Shown one piece after another: positions 8,054 through 16,769 of a DNA stretch of 64,000 nt. The translations under genes were made by a program, and so were the position numbers. Source of the DNA: Halobacillus sp. Marseille-P3879 (lineage in GTDB: Bacteria > Bacillota > Bacilli > Bacillales > Halobacillaceae); assembly GCF_900240285.1 (NCBI RefSeq), contig NZ_OESS01000002.1, positions 744,001-808,000 of the forward strand, read 5' to 3'. Positions within the stretch are counted from its first letter, which is position 1; each line of letters begins with the position of its first letter. A model generated the notes under the pieces. It ran no database searches. It was not told the DNA's origin and worked only from the letters and a program-made list of their open reading frames with translations.

Positions 8054-8563
8054 CTATATAAAAAGCTTAGGCTGTGAAGATCCTTGATGACTTGCTGCGT
8101 GCTTTTTCTCCTTTTTCTCTTTAGGGCGTCTGTGCTCCGTTCTTCGTTTCTCACGACTGCCTCTCGGCTTGGAAGGCTCGCGTCGACGTTCTTTCTCCTC
8201 ACGGGGTTTTTTCCGTGACTTCTTTGTGTCAGAGCTTTCTTTCTCATCCTCATCCGATTCGTTCATGAGTTTCATCATGTTTATCATCGCTGGAATGTTT
8301 TTCATCATCGGTCCATATTCCTTTACCATTGGAGCTGCTGACTGCATTGCTTTTAGTGCCTGCTGCACTTGTGTAAGCCATCCCGCTCCAGTCTGTGCCT
8401 GTGCTTGAACCGGTGGTCCGAAAAATGGAGCACCGCCGAAGCCTCCGGGTCCAGCCTGATTAAAGAAAGTAGGCATCATCCCTCCTGCATTTCTCATCTC
8501 CTGGGGTGAAAAACCTTGAGGGTTTCTGACAGGGCCAAAAAAAGGTGGTGGATTATAACTCAT
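8054..8563 (-). CDS. YqfQ/VrrA-like low-complexity protein
   Basis: 169-residue protein with three zones: an N-terminal Pro/Gly/Phe-rich part with repeated PFFGP units, a hydrophobic middle ([18 protein letters not shown] to NMMKLMN, about residues 60-100), and a strongly basic Lys/Arg/Glu tail. The middle resembles the YqfQ (VrrA) family of Bacillus as I remember it; position near ung instead suggests YppG-like. I cannot decide which. ATG at 8563 chosen for the GGAGGGG site. A hairpin (CACAGCCTA / TAGGCTGTG, 8048-8076) overlaps the stop. Function unknown; spore or coat association has been proposed for related proteins. Confidence 0.65.
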   Translation of the reverse strand: MSYNPPPFFGPVRNPQGFSPQEMRNAGGMMPTFFNQAGPGGFGGAPFFGPPVQAQAQTGAGWLTQVQQALKAMQSAAPMVKEYGPMMKNIPAMINMMKLMNESDEDEKESSDTKKSRKKPREEKERRREPSKPRGSREKRRTEHRRPKEKKEKKHAASHQGSSQPKLFI

Positions 8564-8631
8564 ACAAGACCCCTCCGTCATTAGTCATGTCATAGCCTAT
8601 GCATCGTAAGGAGCGGGTGTATGGGCAATAC

Positions 8632-9309
8632 CTAAATTTTATTAAGTGCATTCCAATCAACGGGTTTATGACCTACAGACTCAAGGAATTGGTTAGCTTT
8701 TGAGAATGGTCTGCTTCCAAAGAATCCTCTATAAGCCGATAATGGACTCGGATGAGGGGACTGGATAACATAGTGTCTGCTTCGGTCAACAGAGGCAGCC
8801 TTTCTTTGTGCCGGCCGGCCCCAGAGAATAAATACAAGCGGCTGATCTCTTTGATTAAGAACTTCAATCACTTTATCTGTTAGTTTTTCCCATCCTGCAC
8901 CTTTGTGGGAGTGAGCTCTATGGGCACGTACAGTCAGGACATTATTTAACAGCAGTACCCCCTCATCCGCCCAGCCTTCTAAGTTTCCATGATTGGGAGC
9001 AGGCACCCCTGTATCTTCCTCAAGCTCCTTATAAATGTTCTTTAAAGAAGGAGGTATTGGCACATCTTTGGGAACGGAGAAACTATATCCATGGGCCTGT
9101 CCCTCCCCATGGTAAGGATCCTGCCCTATGATCACTACCTTTGTATGTTTATATGGAGTTCGATTAAACGCAGCATATATATCGAACATATTCGGAAATA
9201 CCTTATAGGATGCATATTCCTTTTTTAAGAATTCTCTTAATTCTTTATAGTAATCTTTCTCAAGTTCACTTGATAGTATCTCTGACCAGTCATTCGAAAA
9301 AACAGCCAA
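8632..9309 (-). CDS. ung: Uracil-DNA glycosylase
   Basis: Removes uracil from DNA as the first step of base excision repair. 225 residues, the usual family-1 length. Seen: catalytic water-activating motif GQDPYHG with Asp64, the LLLNNVLTV segment, and the DNA-intercalation loop HPSPLSAYRG with His186. ATG with AAAGGTGAT in front. It lies downstream of sbcDC and the DUF2584 gene with a 97-base gap, so it may have its own promoter. Confidence 0.97.
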   Translation of the reverse strand: MAVFSNDWSEILSSELEKDYYKELREFLKKEYASYKVFPNMFDIYAAFNRTPYKHTKVVIIGQDPYHGEGQAHGYSFSVPKDVPIPPSLKNIYKELEEDTGVPAPNHGNLEGWADEGVLLLNNVLTVRAHRAHSHKGAGWEKLTDKVIEVLNQRDQPLVFILWGRPAQRKAASVDRSRHYVIQSPHPSPLSAYRGFFGSRPFSKANQFLESVGHKPVDWNALNKI

Positions 9310-9406
9310 TCATATCACCTTTCATTACCACAATATTTCGGTTAAGATTCTTTAATATTTCCCGGGCAAGCGCAGGAACTGACACTTTCAAGACTCCGGG
9401 CTTTAT

Positions 9407-9655
9407 TTAATTGACAGAATGAAGGGAAATTAAACGATATTTGCAAATGGTTGTATTCCTTCTTAAAACCAGTTCTTCTATTTCCCCGGATCCAATCTGA
9501 TCTGAACGAATATGACGCTTAATTTCAATCGTTTCATTCATTGGGAATAATTTATACCCTTCAAATACAATTTCAAATAAGTTGTCATCAGAATGAACCC
9601 TTTTCTCCTTCCCTTCAGTAATCAGCGTCCATTCCATCGATAGTGGTGTTGACAT
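9407..9655 (-). CDS. Small conserved protein, probably DUF2584
   Basis: 82-residue cytoplasmic protein. The end YRLISLHSVN and the start MSTPLSMEW match, from memory, the DUF2584 family of Bacilli; no function is known. The ATG has AAAGGAGAG upstream and sits 17 bases after the sbcC stop codon, so it is almost certainly the third gene of an sbcD-sbcC operon. No terminator separates it from sbcC. Confidence 0.7.
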   Translation of the reverse strand: MSTPLSMEWTLITEGKEKRVHSDDNLFEIVFEGYKLFPMNETIEIKRHIRSDQIGSGEIEELVLRRNTTICKYRLISLHSVN

Positions 9656-9672
9656 GATTTTCTCTCCTTTCG

Positions 9673-12600
9673 CTATTGAAATGCCATTCTTACAGTTGAG
9701 CCTTCAGGGCCGGTATCGATATGCAGTTTTGCAGGTATCTCTTCTTTTAACTGAGCTACGTGGGAAATGATTCCTAACATTCGATTCCCATCCTGCAGCG
9801 TTCTTAAGCATCCAATAGCCTGTTCTAAGGACAGTTCGTCCAGAGTACCGAAACCTTCGTCAATAAACAACGTCTCCAGCTGAACTCCTCCTGCATGAGA
9901 TTGTACTACATCCGCCATTCCCAACGCTAAACTCAAACTTGCTTTAAACCCTTCTCCCCCGGAAAGTGTGCGAACGGATCGTTTTTGACCTGTATGGTGA
10001 TCGATTACTTCAAGCTCCAGCCCGCTCTGTGCCCCCCTCTTTGCCAGAGCATCACTGCGCAGCAGCTGATAACGGTGGTCCGTCATTTGATCGAGACGCA
10101 GGTTTGCCTGAATTAATATTTCATCGAGATAGGAAGCAAGTACGTAGCGTTCAAGAGAAAGCTTTAAGGAGTTATCCCCCCGGGCCAAATTAGAGATTTC
10201 CGCCAAATCATAGTATCGATCGGCAAATTCCTTCTGCTCATCTATTAAGCTTGTAATTGTAAGCAGGGCATTTTGATTCTGCTGATAAACAAGTTGACAA
10301 TTATGAAGCTGTTTTTGATTTTCCTGTACGGCTTCTTTTTTCTCTTCAAATGCCTGTTTAAGAATCTCTAAATCTGGACGCTGTTCTTCCTTTAGTTTAT
10401 TTGTTAACTCTTTAAGACGATTCCGAACAAGATCTTTATGCTGGGTAAAATCATTAATTCTTTTTGTTAATTTATTTATTTGTTCTTCCGTTAATAAAGC
10501 CTGCCTATACTCCAACAGAGAATTAAAGTTAAGTTGGTCAAGCGTTTGATTAAACTCTTTCTCTTTTGCTTGAAACGTTTCTTCAGCTTGTTCTAAATAT
10601 CGTTCTAACTCCGTTTTCTTACCTTTTAGCTGTTGAAATTCTTCTGATTTCCGACTGTATTGCTGCTGAATTTCTTCCCACTTTTTTGCAGTCTCGTACA
10701 GCTTTTGCTCCGCCTCTTTTACATAAACTTTCATATCGGATAAATTGAATGTAACGAACTTATAATTTGTCTCCAGGTTGTTACCTTCTGTTTCATAGGC
10801 GATTTTCTCTTCAGAGCATTTCTTTAGATGCTCACTCACCTTTTGTTCGTCTTTAGTAACTTCGTTAACCTGCTGATCAATTTGAATGATCCGATCAGCA
10901 GCTTCATGGATTGCAGCGAGATCTTTTTCCTTGCTGCTTAACGAATCTGCATTGGACTGTAATTCTTTATCAATGTGAGCAGAAGCGTTCTTTACTGCTT
11001 CAATGGTTAATTCATCCCCTGTAATGTCACGGACTTCATCATGTAACGAATCAACGAATTGTTTATGAGTTCTTCCTTCGGCTTCAGCAGTGGTCATCAA
11101 TTCGTGTTTATTAAAAAATACTTTCTCTTTATGATCACTTTCTTTTTTGAGCCGTTCCATTTCAGCGTTCGATAGTACTTCTTGAGGCTTTGCTGCTAAA
11201 GCAGGATGTTCATTGGATCCACACACGGGACACGGGCTTCCCTCTGGTAATTCCAATGCCAGATGGTAGGCCCGGTGTTTTTTCAGTTTTTCAATACTTT
11301 CTTCATACCGGATTTTTAAATGATCACTTTCTTCCTTTGCATGAGCTGCTTCCTTCTGCAGTTCCCTGTACCTCTCCCTTAAATTTTCGAGTTTGTTCCA
11401 CTCTTTCTCAAGTCGCAGAAGGGTTGCCTGACTTCTTTTTAAACGCTCGTTTTTTTGTTTTAATTCATACAGGGAGGACGTTACTTCTCTTTCACCGGCA
11501 GCCAGCCGGCTTTTCTGATCCTTCTCTTCTATTAATTGTTTCTTTAGGGAGGAAAGATGTGATAATTGCTTATCCCATTCCGTTTGATTCGTTGTCAGCT
11601 CTCTAATCCACTGCTGGATGCTTAGCAGCCTTTCCAGTTTATGAAGCGCTTCTCTTTTCTTGTTGACATCATCTTTCAACTCGTCCCGTACGGGTTCCTT
11701 CGCTTTTTCTTTTTCATATTCTTCTTTTATCTTTTTAAAATTTTCATTAATTTCATTCAGTTTTTCTTCATTTTCTTTTAAAGACTGCGCTAGTTTATTT
11801 TTTTCACTCTTTCTTTCATCCATTTGCTTCTCATAAGGTCTTAGTTCCTGGGCTTTATTAGCAGCTTGTAACAATTCAGATTGACGATTAATTTCTTCCT
11901 GGTCCTCTTGCAGTTGTTTTTCTTCTACTGCAAGCCGGTCTTTTTCACGAAATAAATCGTCGATTGTTTTACCATGATAGTAGGCTTTCTCCGCCTGATC
12001 CAGTCGTTTCTTTAAATCATGAACGTGTTCTTCCAGCTTCTCCTTTTGCGATTGCTGTTGTTCGAGCGTCTCATCCAACTGTTGTACAATCTTCTGAGGA
12101 TCCTGCGGAATTTCTTCCATCTGCCCGGGAAGCCATTGAATTTTCTCGGTTTCCTGCTCAATCTTCCATTCAAATTGTTCCATATCTTTTTCCAGGGCTC
12201 TTTGCTGTCCACGCAAGTAGTCTGTCAGTTCTGAGTAGAAATGAGTCCTAAAAATTTTTTGCAGAATTTCTTCACGCTCTCTGCTGTTTTCTGAAATCAA
12301 CTTTCGGAATTCCCCTTGAGGAATCATGATCATTTTACGGAATTGATCATAATCCAGTCGGAGAAGTTCTTCAATCATTTCATTAACTTCTTTAATCTTC
12401 GAAGCGATTAGTCTTTCTTCCCCGTTCTGCTGCTGATATAAATTGGCTTTAGTCAGTTCTTCTTTCAGTCCCTCGCCGCGTTCTTTTTTCTTCCACTGTT
12501 TGGGCATTCGCTCAATACGGTATTGTTTTCCTCTAAGCATAAAAGTGAAATCGACAACAGTAGTATCTGTCTCATCGGCAAAATGGCTTTTTAAAGTATC

Positions 12601-12789
12601 CTGCTCCCGATCCATTCCACTTGCCCTTCCATACAGCGCGAAACACATTGCATCAAATATAGTAGTTTTCCCGGCCCCCGTAGGTCCGGTAACTAAGAAG
12701 ATGGTTTCATCCCCAAGCTGTGAGAAATCGATAGTTTGTTTATTCTTAAAGGGACCAAACGCTTGAACAGTTAAGTTTAGAGCTCTCAA
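9673..12789 (-). CDS. sbcC: SbcC, ATPase subunit of the SbcCD nuclease
   Basis: Rad50-like SMC-family ATPase that with SbcD opens hairpins and processes DNA ends. 1038 residues. Seen: Walker A GPTGAGKT (35-42), two long coiled coils, a zinc-hook CPVCG near residue 519, the ABC signature LSGGEGFKASLSL and Walker B TLFIDEGFG near the C-terminus. Start is TTG at 12789, one base after the sbcD stop, with AGGAGAGGGGG seven bases upstream inside sbcD: translation is probably coupled. In B. subtilis sbcDC follows addAB; here it is at a different place, next to yozE and ung. Confidence 0.96.
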   Translation of the reverse strand: MRALNLTVQAFGPFKNKQTIDFSQLGDETIFLVTGPTGAGKTTIFDAMCFALYGRASGMDREQDTLKSHFADETDTTVVDFTFMLRGKQYRIERMPKQWKKKERGEGLKEELTKANLYQQQNGEERLIASKIKEVNEMIEELLRLDYDQFRKMIMIPQGEFRKLISENSREREEILQKIFRTHFYSELTDYLRGQQRALEKDMEQFEWKIEQETEKIQWLPGQMEEIPQDPQKIVQQLDETLEQQQSQKEKLEEHVHDLKKRLDQAEKAYYHGKTIDDLFREKDRLAVEEKQLQEDQEEINRQSELLQAANKAQELRPYEKQMDERKSEKNKLAQSLKENEEKLNEINENFKKIKEEYEKEKAKEPVRDELKDDVNKKREALHKLERLLSIQQWIRELTTNQTEWDKQLSHLSSLKKQLIEEKDQKSRLAAGEREVTSSLYELKQKNERLKRSQATLLRLEKEWNKLENLRERYRELQKEAAHAKEESDHLKIRYEESIEKLKKHRAYHLALELPEGSPCPVCGSNEHPALAAKPQEVLSNAEMERLKKESDHKEKVFFNKHELMTTAEAEGRTHKQFVDSLHDEVRDITGDELTIEAVKNASAHIDKELQSNADSLSSKEKDLAAIHEAADRIIQIDQQVNEVTKDEQKVSEHLKKCSEEKIAYETEGNNLETNYKFVTFNLSDMKVYVKEAEQKLYETAKKWEEIQQQYSRKSEEFQQLKGKKTELERYLEQAEETFQAKEKEFNQTLDQLNFNSLLEYRQALLTEEQINKLTKRINDFTQHKDLVRNRLKELTNKLKEEQRPDLEILKQAFEEKKEAVQENQKQLHNCQLVYQQNQNALLTITSLIDEQKEFADRYYDLAEISNLARGDNSLKLSLERYVLASYLDEILIQANLRLDQMTDHRYQLLRSDALAKRGAQSGLELEVIDHHTGQKRSVRTLSGGEGFKASLSLALGMADVVQSHAGGVQLETLFIDEGFGTLDELSLEQAIGCLRTLQDGNRMLGIISHVAQLKEEIPAKLHIDTGPEGSTVRMAFQ

Positions 12790-12790
12790 C

Positions 12791-13942
12791 TTATTTCCCC
12801 CTCTCCTGAAGACGCAGATCTTCTATTGCACTTTCGACCATTGTTTTGCGCTTATCCGGAAGCTGATCGTTTTTTATTTCTTCGTAAAAAGCCTTGAACA
12901 GATCTAGAGGCTCAAGTTTTTGCCTGGATTTAACCTGATCAAAGTCAGCCGGCTTATTCTGCTGGGATAAAGCAGCCCTTTCAAGGTGCAGAATATTGGG
13001 ATAAACTTTTCTGAGCTTGCCCATTGGATCGAGTATGGTTCCATCATCCAATAGACGAATGTGCAAATAACTTTCGTTGTTTGCTGCAAGCTTGCCTTCT
13101 AATAATTCTGAGAAATAACCTTCAATTATTTCAAAATCTCTTTTGGGACGGAGCGGTATTTTCTTGATTGTGCATTCATTCCCGTTCAAATTTACCAAAG
13201 TGACAGATTTCTGATGCTTAGCTTCTGAAAAAGAATACTTTAAAATCGACCCGCTGTAACGAATGGTTTCTTTTAGGATTCTCTGAGCCTGGTGAAGATG
13301 ACCAAGCGCTACGTAGTCAAAATTTTTAAATAAAGCGGCATCAATATAGGGGGTGCCGCCTACCATGGACAGCCTTTCCTCAGATTCTGATTCCATACCT
13401 CCTGCGATAAAAGAGTGCCCCACCCACACATGACGTTCATTCATGTCATAATTACTTTCTATATGATCAATCAGCTTCTCAGCTGCTTGCTGATGGCTCT
13501 TTATTGAATCGTCTTCAAATATATACGCAGCTTCTGCCGGCTCTACATATGGAATGAGATGAAAGTGAACCGGCCCCTCTTTATCATAAATGGTAACAGG
13601 GTGGTGTTCCTTATAAAGTTTGGTCTGAAGATACAAACCTTGTTTACGAAACAGCCGGGCGCCGAATTCCATACGATCAGGGCTGTCATGATTTCCCGTT
13701 ATGGCTAATACGGGGATCTGGATATCATTGATTAAAGTAGTCAACGTATCATTTAATAGTTCCACCGCCTGTTTTGGTGGAATGGACCGATCATATAAAT
13801 CACCAGCAATAATGATGACATCAGGCTGTTCTTCTTTAACGATTTCAATCAGCTCATTTAGCATAAATGCCTGATCCTCTGTCATATAAACGTTATTTAC
13901 GATTTTTCCTAAATGCCAGTCTGCTGTATGTAGGATTTTCAT
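12791..13942 (-). CDS. sbcD: SbcD, nuclease subunit of SbcCD
   Basis: Mre11-like metallophosphoesterase. 383 residues. All metal-binding motifs are visible: HTADWHLGK at residues 5-13, AGDLYDRS, TGNHDS, VGHSF and ALGHLH. C-terminal capping domain present. First gene of the sbcD-sbcC-DUF2584 operon. A terminator belonging to yozE lies 70 bases upstream, so the promoter should be in 13943-14011. Confidence 0.96.
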   Translation of the reverse strand: MKILHTADWHLGKIVNNVYMTEDQAFMLNELIEIVKEEQPDVIIIAGDLYDRSIPPKQAVELLNDTLTTLINDIQIPVLAITGNHDSPDRMEFGARLFRKQGLYLQTKLYKEHHPVTIYDKEGPVHFHLIPYVEPAEAAYIFEDDSIKSHQQAAEKLIDHIESNYDMNERHVWVGHSFIAGGMESESEERLSMVGGTPYIDAALFKNFDYVALGHLHQAQRILKETIRYSGSILKYSFSEAKHQKSVTLVNLNGNECTIKKIPLRPKRDFEIIEGYFSELLEGKLAANNESYLHIRLLDDGTILDPMGKLRKVYPNILHLERAALSQQNKPADFDQVKSRQKLEPLDLFKAFYEEIKNDQLPDKRKTMVESAIEDLRLQERGK

Positions 13943-14011
13943 AACCCCTGCCCCTTCCTTCTCATCTATATCATCTTTATTATACTAGAGTGAAAGACTC
14001 CTTGAAAAAAG

Positions 14012-14038
14012 AAAAGATACCTTCTTCAGGTACCTTTT
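14012..14038 (-). terminator. Terminator after yozE
   Basis: Stem AAAAGATACCT / AGGTACCTTTT with one G-T wobble, TTC loop, T-rich end on both strands, immediately after the yozE stop. Confidence 0.6.
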
Positions 14039-14256
14039 TACTCTTCGTCCATTTGATAAGCGTCGTATAATCGATCAAATACAGCTAATGCATTCGCAAA
14101 CGGAATATTCCATTCCAAATAGCTGCTGATTTCATTATAGGACGTGGCCTGTTTTGGAAAACTGTGATCTTCAAACATCCAGTCTGCCAGTTTTTTTTCG
14201 TCATCTTCCTGTTTATTTCCCCGATATCTCATCATGTAATGATAAAACGACCTCAA
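14038..14256 (-). CDS. yozE: YozE family SAM-like protein (UPF0346)
   Basis: 72-residue small helical protein of the YozE SAM-like fold. Family features seen: MRSFYHYMMRYRG at the start, DWMFEDHSFPK in the middle and a C-terminal YDAYQMDE. Start codon is TTG at 14256 with GGGAGGGA in front. Function is unknown; structures of relatives suggest nucleic-acid or protein interaction. It stands between tatC and sbcD. Confidence 0.9.
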   Translation of the reverse strand: MRSFYHYMMRYRGNKQEDDEKKLADWMFEDHSFPKQATSYNEISSYLEWNIPFANALAVFDRLYDAYQMDEE

Positions 14257-14332
14257 TTGCTTCCCTCCCCCAAGTCATAACTGCTCTAGTTTTACCACAT
14301 CTCTTAGAGTGGCGCCAAAAATTGGAGAAACC

Positions 14333-15094
14333 CTATTCATATGGTTCCTCCATAAATTCACGATGTGCCCTTAGCTTTTTGCGATAAACGATTCTTGATA
14401 AAATGATACTTATTTCATACAGCAGAATCAACGGGACAGCTACTACTATCTGCAGGACAAAATCCGGAGGAGAAATCATCGTACCTACGATAATTAAAAC
14501 AAAATAAGCGTATTTTCTTATTTTCGTCAATAATTCAGGGTTTAAAATGCCGAGACTCGTCAAAAACATAATGATGACTGGGATTTCAAATAGAATGGCA
14601 AAAGGAATCGTTACTCTAAACACAAAGCGGAAATACCGTTCAACTGTGAACAGTTCGTTAAACATTCCATCATTTAAGGATAGAAGAAACGGTAGAATTA
14701 ACTGCACAAAGACGGCATACCCAAACCCTAACCCTGCGACAAATAATAGGAAAATGGCGGGAATATAAGCCAATGAAGCTTTCTTTTCCTTAGGCGTTAG
14801 GGCCGGTTTAATAAATAACCATAACTGCAGACACAGCATCGGCAGGGATCCGATTAAAGCTATAATGCTGGCCAGTGTAAAGTAAATCCAAACCACTTCT
14901 CCAGGGCTCGTAACACTTAATTTAATAGGGATATCAGCTTCAAGAAAGTCATAGATTTCGCGTATATATACGAAGCCTCCGATGAAAAATATAACAAAGG
15001 AAACAATCGAATAGATAATACGTTTTCTTAACTCACTTAAATGGTCGGTCATATTCATTTCAATATCTTGACTGCTATTTTTAAGGTCTGGCAT
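14333..15094 (-). CDS. tatC: Sec-independent translocase TatC
   Basis: Receptor subunit of the twin-arginine translocase, which exports folded proteins. 253 residues, six hydrophobic segments, N-terminal cytoplasmic LSELRKRI motif, and the conserved FxxxFEIP-like segment FAILFEIPV near residues 160-170. The ATG has GGGAGG upstream. Third gene of tatA1-tatA2-tatC; a large perfect hairpin separates it from tatA2. A likely client, the Rieske protein QcrA, is encoded in the same window. Confidence 0.96.
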   Translation of the reverse strand: MPDLKNSSQDIEMNMTDHLSELRKRIIYSIVSFVIFFIGGFVYIREIYDFLEADIPIKLSVTSPGEVVWIYFTLASIIALIGSLPMLCLQLWLFIKPALTPKEKKASLAYIPAIFLLFVAGLGFGYAVFVQLILPFLLSLNDGMFNELFTVERYFRFVFRVTIPFAILFEIPVIIMFLTSLGILNPELLTKIRKYAYFVLIIVGTMISPPDFVLQIVVAVPLILLYEISIILSRIVYRKKLRAHREFMEEPYE

Positions 15095-15130
15095 TTATAA
15101 TCCTCCCAAGCTAAAACATGCCTTCACATA

Positions 15131-15165
15131 AAGAAGATGTAAGGGAAGCCCCCTTACATCTTCTT
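15131..15165 (-). terminator. 15-bp perfect hairpin between tatA2 and tatC
   Basis: AAGAAGATGTAAGGG (15131-15145) pairs fully with 15151-15165 around a 5-base loop and overlaps the tatA2 stop. On the minus strand only CTTCTTTATG follows, so it is a poor terminator. It is better seen as a partial attenuator or an mRNA-stabilising 3' end that raises TatA over TatC. Confidence 0.55.
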
Positions 15166-15352
15166 ATTTTTCATTTTTGTCTTTATTTTTGGCTGATTGA
15201 TCATCTGACATCATATCCCCGGCTGCTTTTTTAAATTCTTTTAAAGAGCTTCCAAAAGCTTTGCCGATTTCCGGGAGTTTCGCAGGACCAAATATAACCA
15301 GTGCTATAATCAAGATGAGCAGCAGACCAGGAACGCCAATATTTGAAAACAT
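15164..15352 (-). CDS. tatA: Twin-arginine translocase subunit TatA (second copy)
   Basis: Pore-forming Tat subunit. 62 residues: one N-terminal membrane segment ([21 protein letters not shown]), the conserved FGP hinge, amphipathic helix [18 protein letters not shown], and a short charged tail. Located 24 bases after the first tatA; the two are clearly paralogues. Hydrophilic tail is shorter and more basic than in copy one. Confidence 0.95.
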   Translation of the reverse strand: MFSNIGVPGLLLILIIALVIFGPAKLPEIGKAFGSSLKEFKKAAGDMMSDDQSAKNKDKNEK

Positions 15353-15376
15353 GTATCAACACTCCATTAAGACGAT

Positions 15377-15577
15377 CTATTTTTTATCGTCAATAATATT
15401 TTTTGCTTCCTGTACATCCTCTTTAGCATCACCGGTAAGATCACGCGCCGATTTCTTAAATTCTTTTAAAGTTTCTCCGGTTGCCTTTCCAATTTCCGGG
15501 AGTTTTTTCGGTCCAAAAATGACTAAGGCTATAACCAATATTAATATTAAACCAGGAATCCCAATACTTGAAAGCAT
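15377..15577 (-). CDS. tatA: Twin-arginine translocase subunit TatA (first copy)
   Basis: 66 residues from the ATG at 15577, which has AAGGAAGGTGA upstream; the longer reading adds ten residues ahead of the membrane helix and is less likely. Same plan as its neighbour: [24 protein letters not shown] hinge, [17 protein letters not shown], then a longer acidic tail ending in DDKK. Tandem tatA copies before tatC suggest specialised mixing or simple dosage. Confidence 0.95.
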   Translation of the reverse strand: MLSSIGIPGLILILVIALVIFGPKKLPEIGKATGETLKEFKKSARDLTGDAKEDVQEAKNIIDDKK

Positions 15578-15670
15578 GAAGGTCACCTTCCTTATGATAG
15601 GTTTCAATAAACGTTAAGTATTCATTATCACAATCTGCGTCTATCATATCATGTTTAGGACAGCATGTCT

Positions 15671-16258
15671 TTATTCTGCCTGGATTTTTTTAAGCGCCGC
15701 TTCATAATCTTTTCCAGTATTCATATTAAAGAAGTGCCAATAAAGGTCTTCCGGGTCAATGGCTGGAAAATTTTCAACATAGATGACTGTACTCACATTA
15801 AGCAGGCTCTGCATCTTTCTTTCTCCTTTTTCAAGCAGTAAAGCACACCTTTGGGCCAATTCTTTACGGTAAATGCCCGAAAGCGGCTGGCTTCTGCCGT
15901 TATAAACCGGAATTACTGCGTCAATGTCAGAAGTCAGTCTCGATAACAAAAATTCAATAATTTCAGTCTTAAGAAAAGGGGTATCACATGCAGAGACAAA
16001 AACATACTGTGTTGGAGTCTCAGATAACACGGCATGCAGACCACCTAACGGACCGTGCTGTTCATACTGATCCTTCACATACACTGCTTGTACCGAAGCA
16101 GGATTATTTCGGTTTATGATAACATGAGAGAAATTACGCTTCAGTATAGCACCAATTCGTTCAAGCACCGTTACTTCCCCGATCACCAACTCTGATTTAT
16201 CACTGCCCATTCGCGTAGAACCCCCTCCTGCCAGGATCGCTCCGCTCACATTATTCAC
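15671..16258 (-). CDS. mobA: Molybdenum cofactor guanylyltransferase MobA
   Basis: Joins GMP to molybdopterin to make the guanine-dinucleotide cofactor. 195 residues. Seen: nucleotide-binding loop ILAGGGSTRMGSDK (8-21), GPLGGLHA and VFVSACDTPF. Starts with GTG overlapping the dfrA stop codon (GTGA), so it is translationally coupled to dfrA. No other molybdopterin genes are in the window. It is directly upstream of the tat genes, which often export molybdoenzymes; functional link is inference. Confidence 0.9.
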   Translation of the reverse strand: MNNVSGAILAGGGSTRMGSDKSELVIGEVTVLERIGAILKRNFSHVIINRNNPASVQAVYVKDQYEQHGPLGGLHAVLSETPTQYVFVSACDTPFLKTEIIEFLLSRLTSDIDAVIPVYNGRSQPLSGIYRKELAQRCALLLEKGERKMQSLLNVSTVIYVENFPAIDPEDLYWHFFNMNTGKDYEAALKKIQAE

Positions 16259-16749
16259 GGTCTCACTCGATCATATACACGAAAGTAATAATCATAGGGG
16301 TTCTTTTCATCCTTAATCCCTTTGGCCTCTTCGATCAAATGCCAATCGGCTTCCTCATACTCCGGAAAGAACGTGTCTGCTTCAAAAGCGTGATCAATAT
16401 AGGTCATATACATACGATCCGCGTGCGGGAGCATTTTCTCAAAGATGACACTTCCGCCAATGACAAACCATTCTTTGTCAGGGTAGGTTTCATTTAAGCG
16501 GATGATATCATCTAACGAATGGTAGATTTCACATCCTTCTGCCTGAAAATCAGGATTTGTGGTCACGATGATATGACGGCGTTCCGGGAGAGGTTTACCA
16601 AACGATTCGAACGTTTTCCTGCCCATAATGATTGTTTGCCCCCATGTTTTTTCTTTAAAGAATTTAAAATCACGGGGAATATACCAGGGTAAATCGTTAT
16701 CTTTGCCAATCGCGCGATTTCGATCCATTGCAAATACAAAAGAAATCAT
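16255..16749 (-). CDS. dfrA: Dihydrofolate reductase
   Basis: Reduces dihydrofolate to tetrahydrofolate with NADPH. 164 residues. Seen: MISFVFAMDRNRAIGKDNDLPWYIPRDFKFFK with the catalytic acidic residue and Trp in the LPW loop, GRKTFES, and FVIGGSVIFEKML. GGAGGTGAG site before the ATG. Directly after thyA (20 bases), the classic thyA-dfrA pair: thymidylate synthase makes the dihydrofolate that this enzyme recycles. Confidence 0.97.
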   Translation of the reverse strand: MISFVFAMDRNRAIGKDNDLPWYIPRDFKFFKEKTWGQTIIMGRKTFESFGKPLPERRHIIVTTNPDFQAEGCEIYHSLDDIIRLNETYPDKEWFVIGGSVIFEKMLPHADRMYMTYIDHAFEADTFFPEYEEADWHLIEEAKGIKDEKNPYDYYFRVYDRVRP

Positions 16750-16769
16750 AACCTCACCTCCAACAATTT

